Source: Polychytrium aggregatum
Taxonomy: Eukaryota > Chytridiomycota > Chytridiomycetes > Polychytriales
Reading direction: 5' to 3'
DNA: 64,000 bases
NCBI RefSeq assembly: GCF_025602895.1
Contig: NW_026516226.1
Span: 62,001-126,000 of the forward strand
Made by a program: the position numbers and the translations under genes. Shown here one piece after another: positions 11,242 through 22,800 of the stretch; within the stretch, counting starts at the first letter, position 1; every line of letters begins with the position of its first letter. The notes below the pieces were generated by a model. That model was not told the DNA's origin. It saw only the letters and a program-made list of their open reading frames with translations, and searched no databases.

Positions 11242-14200
11242 ATGTCATCCTATCTCGACCGGGTCAACTCCAACCGCAACGCCGAGGAGAACCACCCGCT
11301 CAACTTCCTCCCGTCCGCCATCCGCAACGTCGTGTCCGCCATCGTCCCGGACTCGATCGAGCACACCGTCGGCTCCTGGGTCGAGTATGAGCGCATCCAC
11401 CAGGAGGTCCAAGCCGAGATCGATGGCAAGCACCCAGCGCATCCCGAGCTGCTCAAGTCGGCCACAGTCTCGTACGTATCCGGTGCGCTGCACGTTATGG
11501 TTCGGCGCCGCCGCTCCGCTTGCCCGAGTCCGAGTCCAAATCCAAGCTCCTGCCCCAGGAGCTGTGGTCATAATGGCGCTTACCAGATATTTTGTGGGAC
11601 CGGCGTTTGCTGCACCACTTCAAACAGCCACGAAAACTCTATCCCGGAGGAGGAGCAAGAGTTCCGGCGCGAGCGCAAGGCCTTCATGAAGGATGCCTTT
11701 GCCAGGTTCATCGGTGTTTCTCCGGAGGAAGTCCACGTTGACGACATTCCCGTCATTGCCGTCACAGGAAGCGGCGGCGGTTTCAAGGCCATGATCGGTA
11801 CCACAGGTAGGAACAGGCATGGGGGCACAGATCGCCCAGATTGAGACGCTGCAGACCAAAGACCGAGGCTCCGTCTGGTGCCGGTGCTGTCGAGATGTTG
11901 GCACACAGGGGTGCTGTTCGGTGGGCTTTGGTGGCTCTCCCGTCCCGGCCGCACTGACCAAGAGAGTCGCTTGGCATCTCCCAAACCCCCGAAGGATATC
12001 TCAAGGGCATGCACGACTCGGGACTGTTCGACTGTGTCATGTACATGGCCGGTGAGTACATTAGTGCCGTCTGTCGCCATGGAGTCGCGCACCCTCATGT
12101 TCAATACGGTGCATTTCTTGCGTCTCTCGTCCATGGTTGTATGTTCTGTCGACCCGGCAACAAGCTCCCTTTTGCTCATCGCTGCCACTTTCGCTCGCCG
12201 CAAAAAGGTGTCAGTGGGTCCTGTTGGACACTCTCCAACTTTTACACCGCTGCCCGCTGCTCAGTGCCGGCACTCTTGGAACACTACAAGCAAGCATTGG
12301 TACCCCATCCGGCCAGCCCTATCCACATCCCAAACATCCTCTCAAAGGACATCCGCCACCGCGTGCGTCTCGCCTTTGACGGCATGACCATCAAGCGCAT
12401 TTCCCAGCTTCCTCGCGGCGTGGTCGACACCTACGGCTGTCTCATGAACTGCCACTTCCAAGGCGACTATTGGGAAGGTGCCTGGGAGCCTGACCACTTC
12501 CGACTCAGCCGCCACGCAAAGTACCTCAAGGGCGGCAAGGCCCCGATGCCCATTTACACCTGCATTCGACACGAGCGGCCCTGGGCACGCAAATTCGACC
12601 CCGACCTTCCGCGCGAGGAGTGGGAGCAGCTACAGAAGCAGTACGAAAGCAACGAGGATAAGAACCATCTGGCCGGCTCCAAGGAGCACGCGCACAACGA
12701 ATCTGCTTGGTGGCAATGGTTCGAAATCACGCCCTTCCAGGTGGGCTGCGACGAGCTCCATGGTAAGCTGTTCCCAGATTGAAACCTCGCATCAAGCGAT
12801 ACGCATGTCCGACCGCACCAAATGAATGTTCACCTCCCAAACACATCGATTTGCTTCTGCTCGTTGATCAGGCTGGGTTCCGACCTGGGCGTTTGGGCGA
12901 CGGTTCGTCAACGATGTGTCTGTGGAGAACCTTCCCGAGCAGAACTTTTCACTCGTCGTCGGGTAAGTTCGCCCAGCTCGAAGTCTTGTGTCGAGCCCGA
13001 CATGGCTTGGGAGATATCCTCGCCGGCCTGTGCGCCATCCTGGCCTGTGCTGCAGCGGCTCACGCAAATTCGCATATGCTGCTTCCTCCTCCCATGTCCA
13101 TCCGGCAGCCTGACCGGAAGCGCCATGTGTGCGCCCTTCACTACCACGGTCCAGACTTTCCAGCGCAGTGAGACAACCTCGCACTTCCAGGAGAAGATGA
13201 AGGAGTTCCTGGGCACTGTGAGTAGCCTGTCGTTTGTCACACGCACTTTCAGATGTTGTGCTGGGTTACCAGCTGGCTCCAGGCTGTGTATTGCGTTTCG
13301 CTTACCTGTCGGTGTTAATTTCTCTCTCCGGGCACTATCGCTCTTGCCCTGAATGCATGTGGTATCGCTGTGCACGCGACCCATGCTGCATGGTTGCCGA
13401 TGTGTTTCCAACTAACCGGTTTCTATCGTTGCTTTGCTCTGCACCGCGATGTTCCCGCCTTCAGCTCATTCAACCGGATGCCAACCCACTTGTAAAGCAG
13501 TTGCTTGCCATTCATCCGTTCCACTCGTCCTACAACTGTGAGTACCCTGACTTTGATGCACTGTTTGCATCGGCCTACGGGAGTGGGCTTCTGTGGCTAA
13601 GCTTTTGTGTTCTATCGTCATCTCACCCGGCTCTTGGCCATCAAATCAGGGAACTTCCTTTACGAGGATACACCCGAGAAAACGCCGCCTGGCGTCCGAA
13701 ACTCCAAGCGTATCCAGCTGATCGATGCCGGTATGTGTTTCTTGAGGGCGGTATCGCATCTGAGCCTAGACCCACTTGCACTCGCAAGACTGAGTCTGCA
13801 CTCTTTGGCTGCTTCTCTGCTTAGGTGCGGACAACAACCAGCCTCTCTATCCGCTCACACGCCTCGGCCGCGACGTTGATGTTGCGTTCGTTTTCGACTC
13901 GAGCGTCGACGTTGAGCGAAACATGTAAGTCAGTCCCCTGCTTTTGCAGCTCGTGTGAGGCCCATACTCGGATCGCCGGCGCGGGAAAGAATGCTATCGG
14001 AGGTAGTCGGCGTGTGATCATGTTCGCTTGTCTACTTTCTCTCCTGTCTCGACGCTGTCTTCGGCGCGATCCACCACGCGGCGCTGATGCTGAGCCTCGT
14101 TTGAACCCTTTACAGCGTGACTCCCGATGTCGAAACGTTCGCCAAGCGAAAGGGATTGAGTGTCACCCTTCGCAGCCCCCCACCAGCACCCCAGGAATCG

Positions 14201-14680
14201 CTGCCCGCGAATGTGCCCAAGCCAAAGAACACGGCAGAGTCGCTCCGCCAAAAATACGAGAACCGCTACTGCCAGGTCTATCAGCTGGATCCCATCGATC
14301 CTGCAGGCACGCACCCGGAGTATGGCAACCCACTTGCCAGCAAGGGCTTCCAGATGCTCTACATGCCGATTCTGCCCAACCCAGAGGTGCCCGAGTTCGA
14401 GCCCAACAGCTTTGGGTTTGGCCAGCTGCAGTACACCTCAGAACAGGTTTGTTGGATGCCTTGCTTCTCGTTTGAGCCGTTGCACGGTGCTGTCGTTGAG
14501 CATCACAGGGCGTCCACGATCAGCGGCAGTTGACACTGAACACATCCTATGCGCTGCGTTTAGGTCCAAGATCTCGCCAAATGTGCCTCTCTCAACTGGA
14601 AGCAAGAAGAGGCCCGTATCCGCGAGGTTTTGCGTTCCGTCTGGCAGGAGAAGCGCCGGGCCAGACTTGCCGCGCATTGA
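11242..14680 (+). CDS. Cytosolic phospholipase A2-like enzyme
   Basis: This is a group IV phospholipase A2/lysophospholipase-family enzyme that should hydrolyse acyl chains from glycerophospholipids. Eleven exons (11242-11471, 11628-11806, 11995-12051, 12208-12762, 12872-12962, 13109-13217, 13465-13537, 13650-13730, 13825-13924, 14116-14446, 14564-14680) sum to 1923 nt, or 640 aa. The catalytic elements are visible: oxyanion loop VTGSGGGFKAM (near residue 125), nucleophile motif GVSGSCW, and the Asp region LIDAGADNNQPLYPLTRLG. Other family landmarks are MPIYTCIRHERPWA, EITPFQVGCDE, WVPTWAFGRRF and VENLPEQNFS. There is no signal peptide or C2 domain, as in many fungal cytosolic members. Every junction keeps phase. 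The exact substrate preference cannot be read from sequence. Confidence 0.92.
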
Positions 14681-14982
14681 GCCGTCGGGCCTGTCCTGGT
14701 TGGCTGCATCCGTGCCCCCTCCCCTCCTCTGGGGCGGTACACGCTATATTCGAGTCTATCGATGGCGGTCTTGCCGAGAACTTGCTTTCTAATTTGACCC
14801 CTCACTGAGCTCTGAGGTTTGAATACACATCCGTCCTGAGGTCGATGTGTCGGGCTACGCGAGAATGCTGGAGAACACAAACCCAGAGCGCCCTGTCTTG
14901 TCTGCGGAGGCAAGCAATCGTGTCCCCCTAACGCTGTCTGCTGAGGATGCGTTATATTTTGGACTGGTGTGCACCAAACGGT
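14681..14982. other. Convergent 3' spacer phospholipase/BRX1
   Basis: This 302-bp spacer lies between two stop codons facing each other and must hold both 3' UTRs. I see no gene or repeat in it. Confidence 0.5.
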
Positions 14983-16780
14983 CTATGCGAAAACATCTTT
15001 GAACGGATCCTCGGGCATTTTTGTCTTTTGCTTCTTTTCGGCCAGGGCTTCGCTGGCCATTGCTCGTGCCTTGTACTCGATCGACTTGTCGATTCTCTCC
15101 AGGCGACGGACCTGTCGACGGACAATGCGATCGGTATGTGTGTCAGCAGCCAGACCGCCGGCAGGCACCAGATAGGACCAGCATCTACCCATCCAAGCAT
15201 CCACTTTGCTCTCATTGACAATTTCTCCCCGCCCACGGTCGATGAATATATATACTCACATGGTTGGGCGAGACAAAGTGCGGGTTTTCGTAGAGGGTTG
15301 CTCCTCCAAAGCTGCGATCAAAGATTCGCATGATACTCAAGCTGAAACGGGGGCCGATCTCGGCGAGGGTGATTTCCTTGTCCTTGCCCTTGCCTTTGAC
15401 AGCCTCCTTCTCGACGACCTATTCAGTTGCAAGAAAGTCAGCGACGGCTCATTCGTGCGGACAGAGCGGCTGCATTCCTCATTGTGGCTGATCGCCTATC
15501 ACCCAAAAGGCACAGAGACCATCGCCATATGCGCGGACGGGTGTCGGCAGCCGTGCCAGGTGCAGAGCTCATGCGATCCACTGCGAACGCACCTGGAAGT
15601 TTCGGAACCAGATTCGGTTGTCGGCAATGGAGAAGCTCAGGACATGGTCGATGAATGGCTTGATCTTCCGCGAAGACTTTGGCGTTCCAAAGATTTGGGT
15701 GAACATCTCCTTTAGCAGCTGGAAGTGCGGCGCACTGTCAAAGTTGCTGTCAAAGGACAGGATCGGCCGCGAGCCCTTGAGGCAGTTGCCGGTCATGCGG
15801 AGCTCGTCCATGGTGTGGACGTTCTGGACGTTGAACTTGACACTCGGTCCGTTGGGGGTCTTGGACATCCACATGTACAGATCGGTGTGTTTGCGGACCT
15901 CGAAGAATATGCAGTTGTTGCAGTTGGCGAGTTCGGCGAGTTCGTTCAGCTCATCCAGGTTGGACTTTGAGTCAAACTTGCTGTCTATGCATGTTGAGCG
16001 CGATGGTCAGGAGGCGGCGATGCCCGATAAACATCCATGAGAGGTCGTTGACATAGAGTGCAACAGAGCCACGAGTTGATTGATAGCGTCAGTACTCCGG
16101 CATCAGAGGACGTCAGCCGGCAACGCTGTCCGAGTCCAGACAGCAAGTGGAGTCAGACAGCAACAGCCTCTGGACGAAGCATCGCCGGATCATGGCGCCG
16201 ACACAGCCATCTCTCGACTGGCAGACTGACAGACTGACCTTTCTTTGAGTGCGGCATCAGCACATTCAAGTCATTCATCAGGTGCCGGAATCTGTCCGAT
16301 GATGACGCCGGTCGTTTGAGAATGCGATACAGAAAGCAAGGCCATTTTTGACCGGCGAGCACACATCTGATTGCCCCGGGCCGCGCTGGCGCCATCGGAT
16401 GCTCATTCAGTATATGAACGCGCTGCGATCGCTCACCTGTGGGTGATGCCGCGCGAGGAGAGGATAAGCACTCGCTGGCGGATCTTGGCTGGGCCCTGGC
16501 TTGCGCCAGTATCGGCATCATCGCCGTCATCCAGGCCCTCATTGTCCTCATCGCCGTCCTCTTGCTCCTGCTCCTGCTCGTCTTCATCGTAGCGCCGCAT
16601 CAGAAGCATCTTGCGGCCCAGCTCGAGAACCTCTTCGTCCGAATGCTCCCCGGCAGACTCCTCTACATCTTCGTCGTCATCCAGATCGGAGCCGCCGCCG
16701 GTCTCGACGGTGACAATCTCTTTCTTTTTTCGGTGGGCTTCGAGCTCGCTGTGCGACGGCTGCTTTCGCTTGGGTGCCAT
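14983..16780 (-). CDS. BRX1: Ribosome biogenesis protein BRX1
   Basis: Brx1 is a Brix-domain nucleolar protein needed for assembly of pre-60S ribosomal subunits. Five exons (16780-16437, 16291-16239, 15984-15593, 15418-15260, 15111-14983) sum to 1077 nt, or 358 aa. The N-terminus is acidic (about residues 25-90). The Brix core then reads RVLILSSRGITHR, FRHLMNDLNVLMPHSKK, NCNNCIFFEVRKHTDLYMWM, MTGNCLKGSRPILSFD, MFTQIFGTPKSSRKIKPFID, DNRIWFRNFQ, EIGPRFSLSIMRIFDRSFGG and ATLYENPHFVSPN. The last exon is the Lys-rich C-terminus ending DPFKDVFA. The match to human BRIX1 is collinear. It is transcribed divergently from the mitochondrial AspRS gene. Confidence 0.96.
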
Positions 16781-17432
16781 GACTGCTGTTTGGGGAGGCT
16801 ACCGGTCCTGGTGTCAGATGCGCGATATGGTTCGGGTGGTGCGGCCTGGGTGGTGTGGTCGGGGGTGTCGTCGCGGCTGGGTGCTGCTGTTGCTGGCTCC
16901 GATCGCCAAAAAAAAGTAATTAATATGCGGCTCGAGCCGGCCAAGCCGGATGCAGCCGGCTGCGGCTGGCGAGCCACGTGTGACGCATGCCATGTCAGCC
17001 GTCGCTGGGCGATCTGGATGCGCGACGGGGAGCAGGCCGACCGCCATCTTGGCTCTGGTCTCGCTGGTTCTGTCGATTCTGTCGATTCTGTCGATTCTGT
17101 CGATTCTGTCGATTCTGTCGATTAGGTAGTGTATCCGCACCAGGGTACGGCGGGCCTATGGAATCATCCCGGCACATGCTGCATTCACAGTGTTATCTTG
17201 CCAGCCCCACTCGATTGTGGGCCCATCTGGATCGAATAGCCGCCGAAACGGCTCATCCGCCCATATCTGACATATCTCCCACCGCATTGGTTTGTCCATC
17301 TGCATATCTTGCGCGCAGGCATACTGTTCATTCATTCCCTGTCCAAATACTGTCCTGTTGCACTTGGCAGTTGCTCCAGAATCTTATCATCCCCGAGATC
17401 CGCACACATAGAACAGCTCCAACACCACACCG
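16781..17432. promoter_or_regulatory. Divergent promoter region BRX1 / mitochondrial AspRS
   Basis: This 652-bp spacer must drive both genes. It contains a short A-run (16910-16917) and the 9-bp minisatellite at 17068-17122. The open frames across the repeat on both strands follow from a unit length divisible by three and are not evidence of coding. Confidence 0.55.
17068..17122. repeat. 9-bp minisatellite (TTCTGTCGA) x6
   Basis: Six perfect tandem copies of a 9-bp unit lie in the BRX1/AspRS spacer. Perfect identity suggests recent expansion by slippage. Confidence 0.95.
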
Positions 17433-19451
17433 ATGCGATTGATCCACATTGCCCGGGCCGCTCGGCGGCCCCTTTTCCTGTTGTCAGCCGGGCGCTGCTC
17501 GCTATCTGCAGCAAGCTTGTCCTCTATCCGACTGCACTCCACCGCCGTGCCCTTGGTTGACAAGAGCGCGCCCCTCGGGACTCTGCGCGAGTGGTCCTCG
17601 CAGTTCTACTCCTCGCCAGGCTTTTCACGAACCCACAGCTGCGGAGAGCTGTCTCCTGAGCACGATGGCCAATCGGTGGCTCTGAGTGGCTGGGCATTGA
17701 ATTCGCGCAAGATCGGATCGGACTTGACGTTTCTGCCTCTCCGCGACGCACACGGCACCGTCCAGCTGGTGCACCAAATCTCGCTGGACTCTCCCTCTGA
17801 AAAAGACCTGTTCATCCGCGAGACCCTGCTCTCGCTGACACCCGAGTCTGTCATCTCCATCAAAGGCATCGTAAGGCGTCGCCCGGAGGCGGCCGTCCAG
17901 GGCGGCTCGCCGCTGGGCTCCATCGAGGTCTCGGTGACGGATCTCAAGGTTCTGAACAGAGCCTGTCCACTCCCATTCTCGACAGTCTCCAAGGCCCTGA
18001 TCCCGAACGAAGAGGCCCGCCTCAAGTATCGCTATGTCGATCTCCGGCGCCCCAAGCTGCAGGACAACATCCGCAAACGATCGCGTGCCGCCCGCGCCGC
18101 CCGCGACTTCCTGTATGCCCACGACTTTGTCGAGGTCGAGACTCCGTATCTCTTCAAAAGCACCCCCGAGGGTGCTCGTGAGTTTCTGGTTCCCACCCGC
18201 ACCAAGGGCAAGTTCTATGCTCTGCCGCAGTCGCCGCAGCAGTACAAGCAGGTCCTCATGTCTGCTTCGGTGGACCGATATTTCCAGATCGCTCGCTGCT
18301 TCCGCGATGAGTCGCTCGGCGCCGATCGCCAACCCGAGTTCACCCAGATCGATATCGAAATGTCGTTTATCGAGATGAACGACATCATGAAGTTGCTCGA
18401 GTCTCTGGCTGCGACCATCTGGAAAGAAGTGCTCGGCGTCGACATCCGACTGCCCGTGCCTCGCATGACCTACGCCGAAGCCATGCGTCGCTTTGGATCC
18501 GACAAGCCTGACATCCGCTTTGACATGGAGATTCAGCCGCTTATCGACTCCATCGACTCGGGCCATATGGTCGAGGGCCTGGTCGTCAAGCAGGCACACA
18601 AACACCTCAACACGAAACAGCTTCAGTCTCTCCGCGATACCGTTCTACAAGAAAACTTTGTCCATCTTGGAGGCTTCCCCAAGAGCCAGGATCTACTCTT
18701 TGTCAAGATCACTAACGACAACCTCCAAAGCTGGCCACAGAAGATACGGTTTCTCTCCGGCCATCCTGAGGCCGCTGCCAAGTTGGGTGGCGTGGAGCCG
18801 GGGGATTTGGTTGTCCTCAACTACCGCAAACAGGGCTATCTTGGCCCACACACCATCATGGGCCGGACGCGACTACATCTTTCCAAGGCCCTGATAGCCG
18901 CTGGTGCTCTGGACATCGATCCGTCGCGTGCTCTTTCATTCCTGTGGGTCCACGATTTCCCGCTCTTCACACCCACTGCCGACATCGATACTGCCTCTGG
19001 CGAGCTTGCCCTCGAGGCAACGCATCACCCCTTCACCGCACCCAACCCTGAAGATCTGCACCTCCTCCCAAGCGATCCGCTTTCTGTCCGAGGTCTGCAT
19101 TATGACTTTGTCCTCAATGGCCAGGAAATCGGTGGCGGCTCCATCCGCGCTCACGACCCCCGCCTCCAGAACTATATCTTTTCGGAGATCCTCAAGATTC
19201 CCTCCGAGAAAGTCCAGACGGACTTTGGCCACCTGCTCGATGCGCTGCAGTTTGGCTGCCCACCACATGGTGGCTTTGCCTTTGGCTTTGACAGACTCAT
19301 GGCCATTCTGTGTGGAGCCCCGAGTATCCGCGACGTGATCGCCTTTCCCAAACTAGCCGGCGGCGATCTCTTCGTCGACAGCCCCAACAGCGTGAGCAAT
19401 GAGCGACTCAAGGAGTATCACATCCAGATCGAAGCCAGCAACAACGTCTGA
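17433..19451 (+). CDS. MSD1: Mitochondrial aspartyl-tRNA synthetase
   Basis: This class II synthetase charges mitochondrial tRNA(Asp). It is a single 672-aa exon. An Arg/Ala/Ser-rich N-terminus without acidic residues looks like a mitochondrial targeting peptide. The anticodon-binding OB fold covers roughly residues 60-195. The catalytic core is of bacterial type: [14 protein letters not shown] (motif 1 region), the flipping loop AREFLVPTR, motif 2 [20 protein letters not shown], then [15 protein letters not shown] and motif 3 [16 protein letters not shown] bacterial-type insertion domain is present between motifs 2 and 3. The lack of introns contrasts with most neighbours, as does the other long single exon here (PRPF6). 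The start gives the only full-length presequence in frame. Confidence 0.96.
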   Translation: MRLIHIARAARRPLFLLSAGRCSLSAASLSSIRLHSTAVPLVDKSAPLGTLREWSSQFYSSPGFSRTHSCGELSPEHDGQSVALSGWALNSRKIGSDLTFLPLRDAHGTVQLVHQISLDSPSEKDLFIRETLLSLTPESVISIKGIVRRRPEAAVQGGSPLGSIEVSVTDLKVLNRACPLPFSTVSKALIPNEEARLKYRYVDLRRPKLQDNIRKRSRAARAARDFLYAHDFVEVETPYLFKSTPEGAREFLVPTRTKGKFYALPQSPQQYKQVLMSASVDRYFQIARCFRDESLGADRQPEFTQIDIEMSFIEMNDIMKLLESLAATIWKEVLGVDIRLPVPRMTYAEAMRRFGSDKPDIRFDMEIQPLIDSIDSGHMVEGLVVKQAHKHLNTKQLQSLRDTVLQENFVHLGGFPKSQDLLFVKITNDNLQSWPQKIRFLSGHPEAAAKLGGVEPGDLVVLNYRKQGYLGPHTIMGRTRLHLSKALIAAGALDIDPSRALSFLWVHDFPLFTPTADIDTASGELALEATHHPFTAPNPEDLHLLPSDPLSVRGLHYDFVLNGQEIGGGSIRAHDPRLQNYIFSEILKIPSEKVQTDFGHLLDALQFGCPPHGGFAFGFDRLMAILCGAPSIRDVIAFPKLAGGDLFVDSPNSVSNERLKEYHIQIEASNNV

Positions 19452-19879
19452 GCAAGTCAGGTATCCCGGCACGGCTACAATGCGTGCAACATGAAACGGA
19501 AGCACCTGCGCTTGTCGCTTCTATTTTTGAGTGGAATACACATCTGTCCATCTCGTGGAAGCAGGGGCCATAGACACGCAGGAGCCGTGATCATTCAAAC
19601 CACGACGGAAACGCCTCGACGACTGACTGGCAACGGCGGCGATGTGATGCCGCAGCGGGACCATGCCGCAGTGCGACCTCATTGAGAGATGCTGAGATTG
19701 TGCTCATCCTGGGATATATCTGCTGCTTCGCGCTCTGGTCCTTTGATGGTTATCTGATCCTGTACTGCACCTCAAAGTTGCTTTGGGTGGTGGGTTTCAA
19801 TCAATGTCGACGGCTCGCGCCTTGCCCGAATATCGGGAGAGCGACTTTCCTGGAAGTTGCGCATTTCATGTTTGTCGTG
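19452..19879. other. Convergent 3' spacer AspRS/AHI1
   Basis: This 428-bp spacer lies between two converging genes. Short open frames occur but none has a recognisable product. It contains both 3' UTRs. Confidence 0.45.
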
Positions 19880-22800
19880 TTAAGATCGCCCCATGATCGC
19901 TTTGCAGTGGTGTTTCACTGTGCATCCAAGCCTCTTGGTCACAACGCAGGCTGCAGTAGGTGCCGCCTTGCCCATCAACTTACTCGGTGCCAAATACTCG
20001 GCGCTTTGACCCAGCGAGGCGCTGTCCAAGTTTTGGATTGACTCCGTAAGCGCCGTCGAGATCTGGTTGAGCTCTTCCCGTCTCCGTTCCATGGCTCCGA
20101 GAATGTCATCATTGCCCATCGCAGCGCTTGAGAGTTGGTACTCCTGGATGGATGGATCGGAATCGCATCGAGTTCAGTCCGCCATCGGCAGTCTCAGCGT
20201 CTTCTCAGCTTGATAATAGATAGTTTCGGTCAGTGCGGGACAGAACGACGTACCATTGCTTTCGGTGCAGCGAGCGGAGGGTCTGCCGCATCAAACGTCC
20301 AAACCACGGCCGGTTGGTGATATCCAAAACTTATAAACAGCATGAGATGGTCATGCGGATGAAACTGCAGGTCGTCAATGGGAAACTGGAGCCCCAACCG
20401 TCTGTAAACGGTGACAATGGCCCCGGTATCGCAGCGCCATACTGTTGCCTGTCCGTCCTCGCCACCGGCAGCAACGAATGTCCCACACGGCGAAAACGAA
20501 GCTCGCCAAAAGTGGTTTGCATATCCGCTGTGATCGCCTGTGGAGCGCGGTCCGCTCTTGGGCGGCGAGTACGAGGCGTCAAGTTGCTTGTCCTGGAGGA
20601 CCGTAAGCAGCCTGTAGATACGCGAGTCGACTAGATGGATTGTGCCGTTGCTGTATCGTATCAACAGCTTTCTGAAGTTTGGGTGGAGTTTCAGACACGT
20701 TACGGAGGCGTCCTGAGATGCGGCGAATGTGGTGTGTATATGTCCTGGAGTCGTTAGTGCCAACAGCAGCCAAGAGTGCCCCAGCACTGCTTCACTGCAA
20801 TCGTCAGGGAGGCTCGCTCATCCAGCCCTTGGTGCCCAAATCCACAAAGAACTCGTCTCGTCGGTAGATACCTGAAGTGGCGAGAGCGTCTTGATGCAAT
20901 CGTATGCGACTTCTCCGCGTCGTAGCCCTGGGATCTCACAGCTCCAGACTTTGACGACCCCGGAGCCGTCGCCGGAATACATCTTGCGGCCTTCCTCACC
21001 AAAGACGATGCTGTTAACTCGCGACGAGTGACCGCTAAGTGTCAACATCGGTCCGCCTTCAAGCGAGATTGGCTGGCTTCCGAGCAACTGATAGGGCTCG
21101 TATTGCCAAAAGCGAATGCGCCCATCGAAGCACCCTGTAACTATGAGCCTGTTCATGCGCGGGCGGATGGCCCAACGTTAGTCACGACCATGTGTGCTTG
21201 TGCCTCCCCCCTCCTCCATCCGCATACTCAAGAGACCGAGGAGGCTGGGATCTGAGTCACTGATGGGCAAACTGGTGAATGCGATGCGGACTTAAGACAG
21301 GAAACGTGCCTTGGGTTCAGAGCCATGGGATGGAATACCGCAGTGTAGACGTAGGCCGGATGCAATATCACGGACTTTTGGCGCACGCTCCCGTCGCCTC
21401 CAAAGAACCAGACGCGAACAGTGCCGTCGGAGGATGCGCTGATGAGCTCGCTGCAGTGTCAAGACGGCCGGAGAGTGAGCATCAAATCCATAACAGTCGC
21501 TTGCTTGGCTGCAAGCAGATGACTTTTGGGGAATGCATATGCTATCATGAAGCCAACGCCTGAGAGCGTACTCATCCTCGCTCGCCCAGCTGAGAGAATA
21601 GACGAGATCTTGGTGTCCTTCAAGAGTCGCCACTCGGTCACCCGTGAGGACATCATAGACCTTGATCGGATAGCTGCTTGTAGACACACAGGCGATGGCC
21701 ACGTATATGCCGCCGTTGGAGAAGGAGCATGCAAACGAGCCGCTGCATTGGGACCAACGAAAGATGCAGTATAATAGATCGTCAGCCCACACGATGGAGG
21801 CTCAGGCTCAGCATCTAGTGGCGTTCACTCTATCACCTCTCGTCGCTGCTCAATCGATATCGCAGCCGGGTAGGCAGCAAGAACCTTTGTCCTGGTTCTC
21901 GTCTCCACTTTGGCTGTCGTTCAGCGGTGGTTGGGTTAGGGCAAAGTATTTGTTGAGTAGCCGAAGGCAGGTAAAAGAAGTAGTGTCCTGTGGTCTTAGA
22001 TTCACTTCGATCGACGATTCTGCGATCCAAGTAGCCAACTCACCGCATTGGACAGTGCCAGAAGACTCTTCATCATTGGATCCATGATCTTTTTCTTCTC
22101 GGAATACTCATCGAGCATCTGGAATGCACGTGCTGCATTAGGAGCGTCAGCGACCCGCATCTCTACCCTTCAGCACCGCACACACGTACCTGCTCCAGTG
22201 TCATCTTTCCGATCTCGATATCCGTGGGAAGGTTGGCTCGCCGGATCACTTGACGACGCCTCGGGGGCACATGAGCTTTGACGGTCACGTATCTACAGCG
22301 AATGAAGCCAAGTAAGATGAGAGATTGGATTTGACCCAAGTCGCCGATCCGCAGAGAGGGCCGTGGGCTCGCCAGATAGCAGGGCACTCGACGAGCGCGC
22401 GACAAGAAATACTAACAGTGTCGAAGGGTATTTTTCTTTTTCCATCTGCCAGTAGTAGTACGCATTCGGGATGTTGTCTTGCTCCGGAGGCTCGTTCTTG
22501 ATTTTTGGGTACCGATACATCTGCAGGCGGGCCTGAGAGTCGTTCAGCCAGAGACGCAACGAGCCGATTGTTCAAGGTTCAGAGCGACATATTCCCATGA
22601 CCGAAGGGTCATCCGTTCTTTGGCAATCCGCACAATCCATACCATCTGCTCGGTATTTGCATTGCCAGCATGGCCGACCAGCTTCAAGAATGCCCACGCT
22701 ATCCGGTGCCATCCGTCATGCGTTCTGTTTAGCCGATGCAGCAGAGTACGAGGCCGGTCAGTTGACACAGACAAGGTATATCCCAGGGCCCAACCCTCGC

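Noticed and set aside
17060-17125. Repeat peptides (Val-Asp-Ser and Arg-Ile-Asp) open on both strands
   Set aside because: A 9-bp repeat unit stays open in frame automatically. It lies in a divergent promoter region, not in a gene.
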